Counted from the first letter of the stretch, positions 1-9,347 are shown. The stretch is 46,165 nucleotides of DNA from Alphaproteobacteria bacterium (GCA_015231605.1 JADGBG010000012.1:1-46165); one strand, 5' to 3'. The notes: a model not told the origin generated them from the letters alone. Translations and numbers: made by a program.

Positions 1-48
1 GGCCTTGAGGGTGGGGTTGTCGTGTTCGGCAAGCACAAGTCGTCGCAT
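1..48 (-). CDS. etfA: Electron transfer flavoprotein subunit alpha, N-terminal fragment (window edge)
   Basis: Only the first 16 codons are inside the window. They read [16 protein letters not shown], which matches the usual EtfA start (a VLxxAEHDN-type strand followed by LK). EtfA is the FAD-binding partner of EtfB in the soluble heterodimer that passes electrons from acyl-CoA dehydrogenases to ETF:ubiquinone oxidoreductase. The start codon shares one base with the etfB stop codon (TGATG on the minus strand), the usual tight etfBA arrangement. The rest of the gene lies outside the window. Confidence 0.85.
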   Translation of the reverse strand, partial: MRRLVLAEHDNPTLKA

Positions 49-797
49 CAGATCACCTTCGCCTCGTCCGCAAGCTTTTCCACCAGTTCGGCCACGCTGG
101 ACACCATTCGCCCCGCCGGGCGGACCGCCGGTCCTTCCACGCGCAGGACGTCCAGGCGCGGCGCCGGATCGACGCCCACGTCCCCCAGGCCCAGCACGTC
201 GATGGGCTTCTTTTTCGCCTTCATGATGTTGGGCAACGAGGCGTAACGCGGTTCGTTGAGCCGCAGATCCGCCGTCACCACGGCGGGCAGGGTCAGGTCT
301 AGGGTTTCCAGGCCGTCGTCCACTTCGCGCACGACGCGCAGCCCGCCGTCCAGGATCTCCACGGACGACGCGAACACGCCCTGGGGCCAGCCCAGCAGCG
401 CCGCCAGCATCTGTCCCGTCTGGTTGGAATCGTCGTCGATGGCCTGCTTGCCCAGCAGCACCAGATCGGGCTTTTCGCGCTCGCACACGGCCTTGAGCGC
501 CTTTGCGGCAGCCAGCGGTTCCAGCTCGGCGTCGGTTTCCACCAACACCCCCCGGTCCGCGCCCATGGCCAGCGCGGTGCGCAGGGTGTCCTGCGCCTTA
601 GACGTACCGATGGACACCGCCACCACCTCGTCCGCCTGGCCGCGTTCCTTGAGGCGCACGGCTTCCTCGACGGCGATTTCGTCGAACGGGTTCATGGACA
701 TCTTGGCGCCGGCGGTGTCGACGCCGGACCCGTCCGCCTTGACGCGGATCGCCACGTTGTAGTCCACCACCCGCTTGACCGCGGCCAAAACCTTCAT
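48..797 (-). CDS. etfB: Electron transfer flavoprotein subunit beta
   Basis: This 249-residue protein has the normal length for EtfB. It carries the family N-terminus [15 protein letters not shown], the stretch [17 protein letters not shown] near residues 35-51, and the beta-subunit AMP-binding region around [16 protein letters not shown]. It forms a cytoplasmic heterodimer with EtfA and carries electrons from dehydrogenases toward the quinone pool. A good ribosome binding site (AGGAAGAG) precedes the ATG. The gene is a housekeeping neighbour and marks the left border of the polysaccharide locus. The 249-aa, KRVVDYNV-type form is typical of proteobacteria, including alphaproteobacteria. Confidence 0.95.
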   Translation of the reverse strand: MKVLAAVKRVVDYNVAIRVKADGSGVDTAGAKMSMNPFDEIAVEEAVRLKERGQADEVVAVSIGTSKAQDTLRTALAMGADRGVLVETDAELEPLAAAKALKAVCEREKPDLVLLGKQAIDDDSNQTGQMLAALLGWPQGVFASSVEILDGGLRVVREVDDGLETLDLTLPAVVTADLRLNEPRYASLPNIMKAKKKPIDVLGLGDVGVDPAPRLDVLRVEGPAVRPAGRMVSSVAELVEKLADEAKVI

Positions 798-863
798 GTC
801 GATGATTCTCTTCCTGGATTCTCGTCAGCCGCGAGTTTGACACCTCGTCCCGCCCGCCGCAAG

Positions 864-2774
864 TCAGCGCGCGCGCATCCACGCCAGCATCATCAGCGCG
901 GGCCACAGATCGCCTTCCAGAGACGCGCCCTTTTGGTGGTCGGTCCAGCGTTTGGCGATGCGCTGGCGCTCCAGCCATTGGTCCGCCAGCGGATTGTCCC
1001 CGAACACCAGTTCGTCGCCCCAGGCCTTGAGATCGCCCCGCAACCACTGACGAACGGGCACGTCGAAGCCCATCTTGGGCCGTTCGAACAGTTCCGCCGG
1101 CACATGGCGGGCCAGAAGTTTGCGCAATACGATCTTCAAGCCATGTTGGGCTGGGTCGTACAGCGCAATCGGCAACGACCACGCGAAACGCGCCAGGTCG
1201 GCGTTGAGGAACGGGGTGCGCACCTCCAGGCTGGCGGCCATGCTGGCGCGGTCGACCTTGACCAGAATGTCGTCCGGCAGATAGAGCATCGCGTCCAGCA
1301 CCTGGAACCGTTTGACGTCCGGCGCGCCGGGCAGGTCGAGGGCGGGCGGGACGAACAGCTCGCGCTCCAACCGCCCGACGCCCTTCACCGGAACGCCGTC
1401 CCGCCAATAGCCGGACGCGAACTGGAAGAATTCCTCGGCCCGCCCGCTGGAACCATCGAGCAGCCGCGCCAGCATCTTGCGCCCCAGCTTGCCGGGCTTG
1501 CCGCGCAGACCGTCCAAGGCATCCAGCGCGTCCACCGGCAGCACGCCCGCAAGACCGCCCAGCGCCCGGCGCAACGCCCCGGACCGGCCACCGACGGATG
1601 CCCAGCGGCGAATTTCCCGGTCGTAACGGCCGTAGCCGCAGAACAGTTCGTCCCCCCCGTCCCCGGCGATCGCCACGGTGACGTGCTCGCGCGCCTTGGC
1701 GCACAGCAACGCGGTGGGCAATTGCGACGGGTCGGCGAAGGGTTCGTCGTACATGGACGGCAGGCGTTTGACCACGGCCAGGGCGTCGCGTTCGCTGACG
1801 ATCATTTCGGTGTGGTTCGCGCCCAGGTGATCGGCGACTTGGCGGGCAAAGGGCGCTTCGTTGAAATGCTGTTCGGCAAAGCCCACGGTGAAGGTGTTCA
1901 CCGCCCGGCCCGACGCCTTTTGCGCCAGGGCGACGGTGAGCGACGAATCGATGCCGCCGGACAAAAACGCGCCCAGCGCCACGTCGGATTCCAGACGCCG
2001 CGCCACCGAGGCCGTGAGCAGGCGCTCGGCCTCAATCAGTGCATCGTCGAAGGTTCCCGCGAACGGCCTGCCCATGGCGGCGCGGGCCTCGGCTTGCGGA
2101 TCCCAGTACCGCCGCACCTGGACGTCTTGTCCTTTGAGCCGCAACACCCCGCCCGCCGGAAGCTTGTGGTAATGGGCGTAGATGGAGCGTTCCCCCGGAA
2201 CGTAGCGATAACGGAAGAACAGCGCCAACGCAGTTTGGTCCAGGTCGTCCCGGAACCCCGGCAGGGCGCGCAGCGCCTTGAGTTCCGAGCCGAACACGAA
2301 AGCGCCCTCGGACCGGCCGTAATAGAGCGGCTTTTCCCCGAAGCGGTCGCGCGCCAGGGTCAGGCTGTCATCGCGCGTGTCCCACAGCGCGAAGGCGAAC
2401 ATTCCGTCGATGCGCTCCAGCGCCGCGTCCACGCCATGGCGGCGGATCAGCTCCAGCACCACTTCGGTGTCGGAATGGCCGCGCCAGGCATGCGGCTGTT
2501 CCCGGTCCAATTCGTCCCGCAGATCCCGGAAATTGTAGATTTCGCCGTTGAAGACGATGACCATGCGGCCGTCCGACGAGACCATGGGCTGGTGGCCGTT
2601 GGCGCTGAGATCCAGGATCGAAAGGCGGCGGAAGCCGAACCCGGCCCGCCCGCCCTCGGCCAGCCAGATGCCCCCGTCGTCGGGCCCCCGGTGACGGATG
2701 GTCTCAGTGGCCCGCTCCAGCGCGTCCGCGTCCGCGAACCCGCTCCCGGCCACGAAACCGACGAAACCGCACAT
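864..2774 (-). CDS. asnB: Asparagine synthase (glutamine-hydrolysing) type amidotransferase 1
   Basis: The 636-residue protein has the two AsnB domains. The N-terminal class II glutaminase starts MCGFVG with the catalytic Cys2 and keeps HRGPDD (28-33) and VFNGEIYN (74-81). The synthetase domain has the PP-loop SGGIDS at 272-277. The family uses glutamine and ATP to convert a carboxylate to an amide. One of four such genes in this window, it stands beside glycosyltransferases, so amidation of a glycan uronic acid is as plausible as free asparagine synthesis. It lies upstream of etfBA on the same strand, with a 66-base gap, and is divergent from the DUF616-like gene. The family call is firm; the acceptor is unknown. 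Confidence 0.9.
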   Translation of the reverse strand: MCGFVGFVAGSGFADADALERATETIRHRGPDDGGIWLAEGGRAGFGFRRLSILDLSANGHQPMVSSDGRMVIVFNGEIYNFRDLRDELDREQPHAWRGHSDTEVVLELIRRHGVDAALERIDGMFAFALWDTRDDSLTLARDRFGEKPLYYGRSEGAFVFGSELKALRALPGFRDDLDQTALALFFRYRYVPGERSIYAHYHKLPAGGVLRLKGQDVQVRRYWDPQAEARAAMGRPFAGTFDDALIEAERLLTASVARRLESDVALGAFLSGGIDSSLTVALAQKASGRAVNTFTVGFAEQHFNEAPFARQVADHLGANHTEMIVSERDALAVVKRLPSMYDEPFADPSQLPTALLCAKAREHVTVAIAGDGGDELFCGYGRYDREIRRWASVGGRSGALRRALGGLAGVLPVDALDALDGLRGKPGKLGRKMLARLLDGSSGRAEEFFQFASGYWRDGVPVKGVGRLERELFVPPALDLPGAPDVKRFQVLDAMLYLPDDILVKVDRASMAASLEVRTPFLNADLARFAWSLPIALYDPAQHGLKIVLRKLLARHVPAELFERPKMGFDVPVRQWLRGDLKAWGDELVFGDNPLADQWLERQRIAKRWTDHQKGASLEGDLWPALMMLAWMRAR

Positions 2775-2856
2775 CCGTTGAACGCCTCCTTACCCCGAAG
2801 TCGAGCCCCCGCAAAACCGTTGGCGGGACCGCACCCACAGTCTATAAACGATCCCC
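2775..2856. promoter_or_regulatory. Divergent intergenic region, probable promoters for asnB 1 and the DUF616-like gene
   Basis: These 82 bases separate two divergently oriented start codons, so promoters in both directions are expected here. I could not assign convincing -35/-10 boxes by eye. No clear hairpin or operator was seen. Confidence 0.35.
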
Positions 2857-3570
2857 ATGAAACGCGCCATTTATACCGTCATCGTCGACGGCTACGACCG
2901 ATTGATCGAGCCGCAGGCTTTTGCGGGGTGGGACTACATCTGCTTCACCGACGGCAAGCGCGCCGGGCTGAAGGCGCGCATGGGGCTGTCGAAATGGCAG
3001 ATCCGCACGCTCGACCCCGAAGGGCTCGATTCGTGGCGCCACTCCCGCCTGCCGAAAATCCTGCCGCACCGGTTTTTGGCGGATTACGACTACTCCGTCT
3101 ACATCGACGGCAACGCGCGGCTGCTGACCGATCCGGCCAAACTTCTGGACGGCCTGGGCTGGCCCGACATGGCGGTGTCGGAACATCCGTTCCGCGACAC
3201 GGTCTTTGAAGAAATCGCGGAGTGCATCGCCCAAAACAAGGCCCCGCGCCACCTTCTGGAACGCCAGCGCGAGGCCTACCGGGCCGCGGGTCTGCCGGAC
3301 GACACGGCGCTGTTGGAAAACAACTTCCTGCTGCGCCGCCACAACGCGCCCCAGGTGATCGCTCTGATGGAGGCCTGGTGGGAACAGCTTAACACCCACA
3401 GCCACCGCGACCAGTTGAGCCTACCGTTCGTGGCGTGGAAGCTGGGCTTCGACATCCGCACGTTCGGCCAAGACCTCAAACGCACGGTGTTCGCCACCAA
3501 GGCGCATTACCGCTCGCCGTGGGCGCGGTGGAAACGGTCTTTAAAGAAGCGAATGGGTAAACTGGCCTGA
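2857..3570 (+). CDS. DUF616/TOD1-like glycosyltransferase-domain protein
   Basis: The 237-residue protein has no signal peptide or membrane segment and should be cytoplasmic. It looks like the bacterial DUF616 group, related to TOD1/MUCI70-type glycosyltransferase domains. The features are an N-terminal YTVIVDGYD strand, WDYICFTDG (about 27-35), RLPKILPH (65-72) followed by the DxD-like VYIDGN (81-86), and a late NNFLLRRH and SHRDQLSLPF segment. Such proteins probably transfer a sugar from a nucleotide donor; substrates are unknown. A GT2 gene follows after 31 bases and then a GT-C gene, so the three may form a small plus-strand operon. Family assignment rests on recalled motif pattern, not on a search. 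Confidence 0.7.
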   Translation: MKRAIYTVIVDGYDRLIEPQAFAGWDYICFTDGKRAGLKARMGLSKWQIRTLDPEGLDSWRHSRLPKILPHRFLADYDYSVYIDGNARLLTDPAKLLDGLGWPDMAVSEHPFRDTVFEEIAECIAQNKAPRHLLERQREAYRAAGLPDDTALLENNFLLRRHNAPQVIALMEAWWEQLNTHSHRDQLSLPFVAWKLGFDIRTFGQDLKRTVFATKAHYRSPWARWKRSLKKRMGKLA

Positions 3571-3601
3571 GGCCGCCCGCCCGGAAGGATCGGAACGATC
3601 G

Positions 3602-4618
3602 ATGAGCAAAGCCAAAGCCCCGCCCCCGGAACCCCGGATTGCCGTGGTCATTCCGTGCTACTGCGTGACCCGCCATATCGCCGGCGTCATCGCCGCCGTA
3701 CCGGACATGGTCTGGCGGATCTACGTGGTCGACGACAAGTGTCCCGACGGCAGCGGCGCGTTCGTCGAGGACACTGTCCGCGATCCCCGCGTCCGGGTCC
3801 TCTATCACGACGCCAATCAGGGCGTCGGGGGGACAACGCTCACCGGCATGCGCCAGGCCATCGCCGACGGCGCGGACGTGATCGTCAAGATCGACGGGGA
3901 CGGCCAGATGGACCCGGCGCTTCTGCCCGCTTTCGTCAGTCCAATCCTGGCCGGACAGGCGGACTGCGCCAAGGGCAACCGATTCTTCGAAATCGACAGC
4001 CTGCGCGCCATGCCGAAAATCCGTCTAATCGGGAATGCGGGCCTGTCTTTCATGGCGAAACTGTCCACGGGATATTGGCATATCTTCGACCCCAACAACG
4101 GCTACATCGCCCTGCATGCCAAGGTCGCGGCCCTGCTGCCGTTTGACAAGATCGCCAAGGGATACTTTTTCGAGAGCGACTTGTTGTTTCGCCTCAACAC
4201 CATCCAGGCGGTGGTGACGGAAGTGCCGATGGCCGCCGTTTATGGCGACGAGGTCAGCAACCTCAACGTAGGGCGAGAGACGCTCACGTTTGCGGCAGGA
4301 CATGCCCGGAATTTTTTCAAGCGCCTGTTTTATAACTATTATCTGAGAAACTTCTCAGTGGCGTCCCTGGAAATCGTCGTCGCCGCCGTCGGCCTGGCGT
4401 TCGGCGTCGGCTATGGCGGCGTGATGTGGCGTCAATCCATCGTCAGCGGCGGAGCCGCGGCGTCGGGTGTCGTCATGTTGGCGGCGTTGCCGGTGATCGT
4501 CGGCATGCAGTCGCTATTCGCGTTTCTCAACCACGACATCAACAGCGTGCCGTCCACCCCGCTCCACACGCGGTTGCAAAACTGGCCGGGAACCCCGCCC
4601 AAGAAGGATGAGCGATGA
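3602..4618 (+). CDS. Family 2 glycosyltransferase, polyprenyl-phosphate type, with C-terminal membrane anchor
   Basis: The 338-residue protein starts with a GT-A domain: AVVIPCYCV near residue 14, VVDDKCPDGSG, and the donor/metal motif KIDGDGQMDP near residue 97. This resembles DPM1/GtrB-like enzymes that load a sugar onto polyprenyl phosphate. A conserved DPNNGYIALH segment follows, and two hydrophobic helices (about residues 255-305) anchor the C-terminus, with the active site expected on the cytoplasmic face. Its stop overlaps the start of the next gene by ATGA. That gene is a GT-C protein that could use polyprenyl-phosphate-linked sugars, a logical donor/acceptor pair. The exact sugar is unknown. 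Confidence 0.85.
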   Translation: MSKAKAPPPEPRIAVVIPCYCVTRHIAGVIAAVPDMVWRIYVVDDKCPDGSGAFVEDTVRDPRVRVLYHDANQGVGGTTLTGMRQAIADGADVIVKIDGDGQMDPALLPAFVSPILAGQADCAKGNRFFEIDSLRAMPKIRLIGNAGLSFMAKLSTGYWHIFDPNNGYIALHAKVAALLPFDKIAKGYFFESDLLFRLNTIQAVVTEVPMAAVYGDEVSNLNVGRETLTFAAGHARNFFKRLFYNYYLRNFSVASLEIVVAAVGLAFGVGYGGVMWRQSIVSGGAAASGVVMLAALPVIVGMQSLFAFLNHDINSVPSTPLHTRLQNWPGTPPKKDER

Positions 4619-6027
4619 CGCCTGATCCCCAATCTCCGACGCGCCGGCCATCCGCGCGGGAAACCTGGGTCGCGGCCCTGGTCTGCATTCTGGTGACGGG
4701 CGCGGCGTTCCTTCTCAAGCAATCTCCGCGTCCGCCCTTCGCCGACGAATTCGCCTATCTGGCCCATGGATACAGCCTGTTCGCTCACGGGGTGTTCGGA
4801 TACCTGGTCGATCCCGCCATCGCGCCGCAGTCCGAGATGTTCTTTTTGCCGCTTTATCCGGCATTTCTATCCCTGCTCATGTCCCTCGACCAGACCTTTG
4901 CGTCGAGCGTCCAGTGCATCCTCTCCAACATGAACACGGACGGCCCTCTGCACGCCGACCCCGGATGCGCGCCCCAATACGGTCTCGCCATTCCGGTCCA
5001 GGTCCTTCTTGCCGGACTGACGTTGTTTTTCGTGTGGGGCACGGCGCGCCGATTGAGCGGCTCGGCCAAAGTCGCCGCCCTCGCGGCGATCCTGGCGCTC
5101 CTCACCAAGTCCTACATCCATTACGCCAACCAGTTCCTCACCGAGGTGCTGACCCTGCCGCTGGCCGCCGCGCTGGGCTGGGCGATGATCGCCGCTTGGC
5201 AGGATCGAAGTCTCAAGGCCGCCGCCCTGAGCGGCTTGCTGTTCGGGCTTGTGACGCTCAACCGGGCCGGATGGAGTTACGCCGTCCTGGTGATCGCGCC
5301 GGTGTTCCTGTGGATGGGGATCCGCCTGTGGCGCGAACGCGGCCCGCGTGCCTTCCTCCCCGCCGTGATGTTCCTCGGGGTTTCGGCGGCCGTGGTGGCG
5401 CCGTGGCTGGCGCGCAACGCGGCGCTGTTCGACAAGCCGGCCCTGACCAGCGGCTACGACGACATGATCCTGGTCCAACGCCTGTCGTACAACCGCATGA
5501 CGCCCGATGAATTGGCGGCGTCTTTCGTTTATTGGCTGCCGGATTTCGGGGACGCTCTCGCCGCCAAACTGTTTCCCAAGGAAAGCTACGCGCGTCTGGA
5601 TTTCGGGGAACCGGGCGGCTTCTATTCCGGCGCGCTGGAAACCTACAAGGCGGAGGTGGACGCAAAACGCGGCGCCCAGCCCCGGTTCGCGTATCTGATC
5701 GAGCACGAACTTCTGGGCAACCTGGACAAACACGTGGCCGTCACCTTCGCCATGGTGTGGCGGGGCATGTTCGTCGGCAAGGTTTGGGGTCTGGTGGCCT
5801 GGGCGATGTTCCTGCCGCTTCTGGTCTGGGCGGCGGTCCGAGGATGGGGCGCGCTCGTCGTGCTGGCCCTGCCTCCGGTGTTCCTGTTGGGCCTGAACGC
5901 CTTCGTTTCCGTCAGCATCCCGCGCTACAACCTCGCCCTGATCCCCGTGCTGTCCTTTTCGGCGGCCCATGTCTTGAGCCTGGGCGCGGCGTGGGCAAGG
6001 GCGCGTTGGCGGGGCGCTAGGGCTTGA
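4615..6027 (+). CDS. GT-C (ArnT/PMT-like) membrane glycosyltransferase
   Basis: The 470-residue protein is strongly hydrophobic with about 10-12 predicted transmembrane helices. After the first helix comes an acidic periplasmic loop, FADEFAYLAHGYSL, of the kind that carries the catalytic Asp/Glu in GT39/GT83 (PMT_2/ArnT-type) enzymes. Such enzymes use polyprenyl-phosphate sugars to modify lipid- or glycan-bound acceptors in the periplasm. The start overlaps the upstream GT2 stop (ATGA), so translation is probably coupled. The 3' end overlaps the convergent methyltransferase gene by 11 bases. A hypothetical membrane protein without activity cannot be excluded. Confidence 0.75.
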   Translation: MTPDPQSPTRRPSARETWVAALVCILVTGAAFLLKQSPRPPFADEFAYLAHGYSLFAHGVFGYLVDPAIAPQSEMFFLPLYPAFLSLLMSLDQTFASSVQCILSNMNTDGPLHADPGCAPQYGLAIPVQVLLAGLTLFFVWGTARRLSGSAKVAALAAILALLTKSYIHYANQFLTEVLTLPLAAALGWAMIAAWQDRSLKAAALSGLLFGLVTLNRAGWSYAVLVIAPVFLWMGIRLWRERGPRAFLPAVMFLGVSAAVVAPWLARNAALFDKPALTSGYDDMILVQRLSYNRMTPDELAASFVYWLPDFGDALAAKLFPKESYARLDFGEPGGFYSGALETYKAEVDAKRGAQPRFAYLIEHELLGNLDKHVAVTFAMVWRGMFVGKVWGLVAWAMFLPLLVWAAVRGWGALVVLALPPVFLLGLNAFVSVSIPRYNLALIPVLSFSAAHVLSLGAAWARARWRGARA

Positions 6028-7129
6028 CCGCCACCAGGGACCATAGGGTGCCATTGGTGTTGACGAGGCGCCGCGTCCGCAGTCCGGCCGAGGCCGACAG
6101 CCCTTCCACCTCCGCCTTGCGAAAATGATACGACACCGGGGCGTGGAGCAGATCGAAAATCGACAGCCACAACACGGAAAAGGGAAACTCGCTCCAAAAG
6201 CGCATGTGCTCGAACAACGGCAGGCGGCACCCCACGCCCGGCGCAAACCGACCCAGCGGCGCGTACAGACCGCGCGTCAGGGCGAACACGGCCAACGCCA
6301 AGGGCAGGGCCAGGACACGCTGTCCCTTCAGCGGTAGCCGGTGGATCAGTTGTTTCGACGGCTCGACCATGTGGGTCATGATCGCGTTGTTTTCCCAACT
6401 GTAGACGCAGATGATCACTTGCCCGCCGGACCGGGCCTTGGCGGCCAATTCCTGAAAGGCGTCGACATGGTTGGGAATGTGCTGCAAGGCGTGATCGCAA
6501 ATCGCGATGTCCGCCACCCCGGGCCCAAGCGGCAAATGGCAGGCGTCGCTGCGCAACAAGATCAGTTTGTCGTCGGCTCCGGGAACGTTCTTTCGGATCT
6601 TGTAGATCTCGACGCCGATTTCATTGACCATCACCTCCGCCGCGCCGGCGTCCACGACATGACGGGCTTCGCGCCCAAGCCCGCCGCAGGTGACCAGGAC
6701 CTTCTTGCCCAAGACCTCTTGCGGTTCGATTTGGACGAAGTTCCAAAAGGCCTTGGCGGAAAGCAGTCCGGGACCGGCGAAGTCCTCGGCGCGCCAATCG
6801 TCGGCCAGGACGTCCCACTGATAGGCCCAGTTGTCGGCGACGCTTTTCTGCGCGGCGTGCCATTGGGCTTTCCCGCCCCCCCTGGAGACGAGACAATCGT
6901 TCCACCCTTTGGCGGTGATGAAATCGACTTCGCGCTGGGACAGGTAATCCAGGACGACGTCGTCGCGGAAACACACCGCCACGGTGTCGATGATCGGATA
7001 GGACCGCCCGCAGTCCTGGCAAACCAGGCGGCCGCAATCGACCACGTCTCCGACGAAGACGGCATTGACCAATTTCAGCGCGCCGGTACAATCCACGCAC
7101 CGCAACAACGGGATGTGTTCGGCCTTCAT
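6017..7129 (-). CDS. Class I SAM-dependent methyltransferase with Trm112-like zinc-ribbon N-terminus
   Basis: The 370-residue protein begins with a Trm112-like zinc knuckle: C11-x2-C14 and C37-x2-C40, followed by GRSYPIIDTV. The Rossmann SAM-binding motif I is VLVTCGGLGR at about 144-153, and ICDHALQHIPN is the later motif (about 220). A hydrophobic C-terminal stretch around LPLALAVFALTRGLY could touch the membrane. Proteins of this build are common in polysaccharide loci and are thought to methylate sugars or lipid carriers; the acceptor is unknown. It overlaps the convergent GT-C gene by 11 bases. It is preceded on the same strand, 18 bases upstream, by the O-antigen ligase-like gene, so the two may be cotranscribed. 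Confidence 0.85.
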   Translation of the reverse strand: MKAEHIPLLRCVDCTGALKLVNAVFVGDVVDCGRLVCQDCGRSYPIIDTVAVCFRDDVVLDYLSQREVDFITAKGWNDCLVSRGGGKAQWHAAQKSVADNWAYQWDVLADDWRAEDFAGPGLLSAKAFWNFVQIEPQEVLGKKVLVTCGGLGREARHVVDAGAAEVMVNEIGVEIYKIRKNVPGADDKLILLRSDACHLPLGPGVADIAICDHALQHIPNHVDAFQELAAKARSGGQVIICVYSWENNAIMTHMVEPSKQLIHRLPLKGQRVLALPLALAVFALTRGLYAPLGRFAPGVGCRLPLFEHMRFWSEFPFSVLWLSIFDLLHAPVSYHFRKAEVEGLSASAGLRTRRLVNTNGTLWSLVAVKP

Positions 7130-7147
7130 CGTTTTCTCCGGCCGATT

Positions 7148-8494
7148 TCAGCCATTCACCGCGTCCTCGCGCCCGGCCAGAACGATCGCCGACAAAATGA
7201 GAAACGTCAGCTGCCACCACACGGCCCAGATCGAAAAACTGAACAAGGCGCTGGCCCAGAACCCGGCCATCAGCAACGCGGCGGCGAAGCGCGCCTCGTC
7301 GCCAGTGGCGAGGAAGCGTCTTGCGAGCGTCCAAAACAGAACGCCCAACGCCGCCACCATCGGCGCAAAACCGAGCAGCCCCGTTTCGGCAAGAATTTCG
7401 AACGCCCAGTTGTGGGGATGGGAGGGCATCACATGAGAGGTGCTCTCCAACCCCGGCACCGGCTGATTGGCGCCGGGAAGATTGTTGAGCTGGTCGATGC
7501 CGTTCCCCACCCAGGGATGATCGAGAAAGCGGTCAAAGGCGAATTTCCAAATGTACTGACGGTGGGGATCGACAATCCATTCCGGAACATACGGCCCCCT
7601 CGTCGTATAAGTGATGCCCTGCGTCCGCACGGCCTCTTCCATCTCATCGACCCAGGCCATTTCCTTGGCGTGCACCCACGCCATGCCGCCCACGACACTC
7701 AACACCACGAAAACGCTGAGAACCTTTCCGTAAACGTGCCTGGTCAGAAGCAGCAGCACGGATGCAACCGCCCCCATGGCAAGCAGACCGGCAATGGCGG
7801 ACCGGTTATAGGTCAGCAGCATCACGGCCATGGCCAAGGGCGCGAAAGCATGGCCCATCCATCGCCAGCGACCGCCCAGACGGCGGCCAGCCCACACCAC
7901 GACCGGCAGCATGCACATGACGGCGACGGCGAAGGCCTTGAAGGCGAATACCGGACGCTCGACTTCGATCGCTCTGAACTTCATGGCCGACAGCACCCCG
8001 GGCACCCCGACAAGCGACAGCACGGTCAGGCCCGCGAGCCCCACGGCAAGAACGACCAGGGATTTCAACGCCAACCGGTGCGCCTGTTCATGGGGACGCA
8101 GCGCCGCCCACACCAACACGATCGACGCCACGAACAACGCCGTGCGTCCGCCGATTTTCAGCGACCCCCTCGGATCGAATGAAAACGGCACCGTCACCGC
8201 CCATGCCGCGAACACACCGCCAACCAGGACCCCCATGCGCGAGGTCACGGCCGAAACGACATGGTCACGGGCTTCCCGGCTGAACGCCAGAACGACGAGA
8301 GCGCAGAGCAAGGCCAGGGCAAGGGCCCCTTGCATCGGGGCGACCCCGATTGCGCGCAACGGCGCCGCGCCCCCCACCGACACGGCCAGCAAGGCGAGCG
8401 CATAACCAGAACGTGCGGAAGACAAGCGTAAATTCATGGACGGGCGAAAGTATCGAAAGGTGGTTTTCGTCACCAAAATCGGCAATTTTGGCAT
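7148..8494 (-). CDS. O-antigen ligase/polymerase family membrane protein (WaaL/Wzy_C)
   Basis: The 448-residue protein has about 10-12 hydrophobic helices. A large periplasmic loop contains RQYIWKFAFDRF, then HPWVGNGIDQLNNLPG and HPHNWAFEILAETGLLG. These are hallmarks of the O-antigen ligase domain, with the conserved His near the C-terminal side. Such proteins either ligate the polymer to lipid A-core or polymerise repeat units. The start at 8494 is supported by a strong AGGGAGG site about 12 bases upstream; a later ATG at 8437 (MNLRLSS) lacks one but would give a more usual N-terminus. A second protein with this domain lies at 19271-21466, so the two may divide ligase and polymerase roles. 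Confidence 0.85.
   Translation of the reverse strand: MPKLPILVTKTTFRYFRPSMNLRLSSARSGYALALLAVSVGGAAPLRAIGVAPMQGALALALLCALVVLAFSREARDHVVSAVTSRMGVLVGGVFAAWAVTVPFSFDPRGSLKIGGRTALFVASIVLVWAALRPHEQAHRLALKSLVVLAVGLAGLTVLSLVGVPGVLSAMKFRAIEVERPVFAFKAFAVAVMCMLPVVVWAGRRLGGRWRWMGHAFAPLAMAVMLLTYNRSAIAGLLAMGAVASVLLLLTRHVYGKVLSVFVVLSVVGGMAWVHAKEMAWVDEMEEAVRTQGITYTTRGPYVPEWIVDPHRQYIWKFAFDRFLDHPWVGNGIDQLNNLPGANQPVPGLESTSHVMPSHPHNWAFEILAETGLLGFAPMVAALGVLFWTLARRFLATGDEARFAAALLMAGFWASALFSFSIWAVWWQLTFLILSAIVLAGREDAVNG
8473..8491. repeat. Perfect 7-bp inverted repeat at the 5' end of the ligase gene
   Basis: CCAAAAT at 8473-8479 and ATTTTGG at 8485-8491 enclose a 5-base loop. It lies within the first codons of the ligase reading frame if 8494 is the start, or in its leader if 8437 is used. 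An operator or a translation-affecting hairpin is possible. It may be chance. Confidence 0.35.
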
Positions 8495-8627
8495 TATAAC
8501 GATTTACCTCCCTTCGGCTATGTCTAAGTGCGGGTCGATTCACGCCTTGATCGCCGCCGCCGAAGATGAGACATAACGGCAATTTCCTATCGTTCTCGTC
8601 GCTCCTTTTTTCGTTTTGGTCTACTCC

Positions 8628-9347
8628 ATGGCTTATGATCCGTCGTTTATGAACTACGCCTCCAAGATCAATGCGTATTCCGCCCACGTGGTGACGAAAC
8701 TCGTCAGCGACGTGTTCCGGCCCAAAAGCGTCGTGGATTTCGGCTGCGCGCTCGGCGGATGGCTGATGGCCTGGAAAAACAACGGGGTCGAAACGGTGCA
8801 AGGAATCGACGGCGACTATGTCGATCTGAACGCGCTGCTGATCGAACGCGGTGAATTCCTGCCCGCGGATTTGAGCCGCCCCGTGAAACTTCCGGAATGC
8901 TATGACGTCGCGCAGAGCGTCGAAGTCGCCGAGCATCTGCCACGAGCGTCGGCGCGGGTGCTTGTCGAAGGCCTGTGCACGCGCGCGCCGGTCGTTCTGT
9001 TTTCCGCAGCCCCACCAGGGCAGGGAGGGCGCGGCCACGTCAACGAACAGCCCTATGAATACTGGCGCGACCTGTTTGCCGAACAGGGCTTCTCCCTCTA
9101 TGACTGGGTGCGTCCGCAAATCCGTGGCGACCACGGCATCCAACCCTGGTACCGCTATAATCTATTGCTGTTCATCCGTGACGGTTTCGATGTTCCCGAA
9201 GCCGTCCGCGCCACCCGCGTACCCGTCAGCGGTCCGGTTCCCGACGTGTCCCCGCCACTGTTCCGGATCCGCAAGGCGATGGTCAACCTGATCCCGGGAA
9301 AGGCGCAGGACATCATCAGCATTGTCCTGGCCCGATTGCACGGCTAG
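8628..9347 (+). CDS. Class I SAM-dependent methyltransferase
   Basis: I chose ATG 8628 (MAYDPSF, 239 residues) over the in-frame TTG at 8616. Motif I is VVDFGCALGG at about residues 35-44, followed by the acidic GIDGDYVDL strand and the SVEVAEHLP segment typical of Methyltransf_11/23-like enzymes. A late GHVNEQPYEYWRDLF region resembles methyltransferases found in polysaccharide and rhamnan loci. It probably methylates a sugar or glycan chain in the cytoplasm; the substrate cannot be told. The gene is divergent from the ligase gene, and its stop lies 2 bases from the stop of the convergent radical SAM gene. Confidence 0.85.
   Translation: MAYDPSFMNYASKINAYSAHVVTKLVSDVFRPKSVVDFGCALGGWLMAWKNNGVETVQGIDGDYVDLNALLIERGEFLPADLSRPVKLPECYDVAQSVEVAEHLPRASARVLVEGLCTRAPVVLFSAAPPGQGGRGHVNEQPYEYWRDLFAEQGFSLYDWVRPQIRGDHGIQPWYRYNLLLFIRDGFDVPEAVRATRVPVSGPVPDVSPPLFRIRKAMVNLIPGKAQDIISIVLARLHG

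Noticed and set aside
837-3209. 790-codon open frame on the plus strand opposite asnB 1
   Set aside because: It is antisense to a textbook AsnB and its translation is rich in Arg, Gln, His and Pro with no domain pattern. Long open shadows are expected in GC-rich DNA.
6341-8182. 613-codon open frame on the plus strand opposite the methyltransferase and ligase genes
   Set aside because: It spans two unrelated minus-strand genes and their junction, and reads as His/Gln/Arg-rich shadow sequence.
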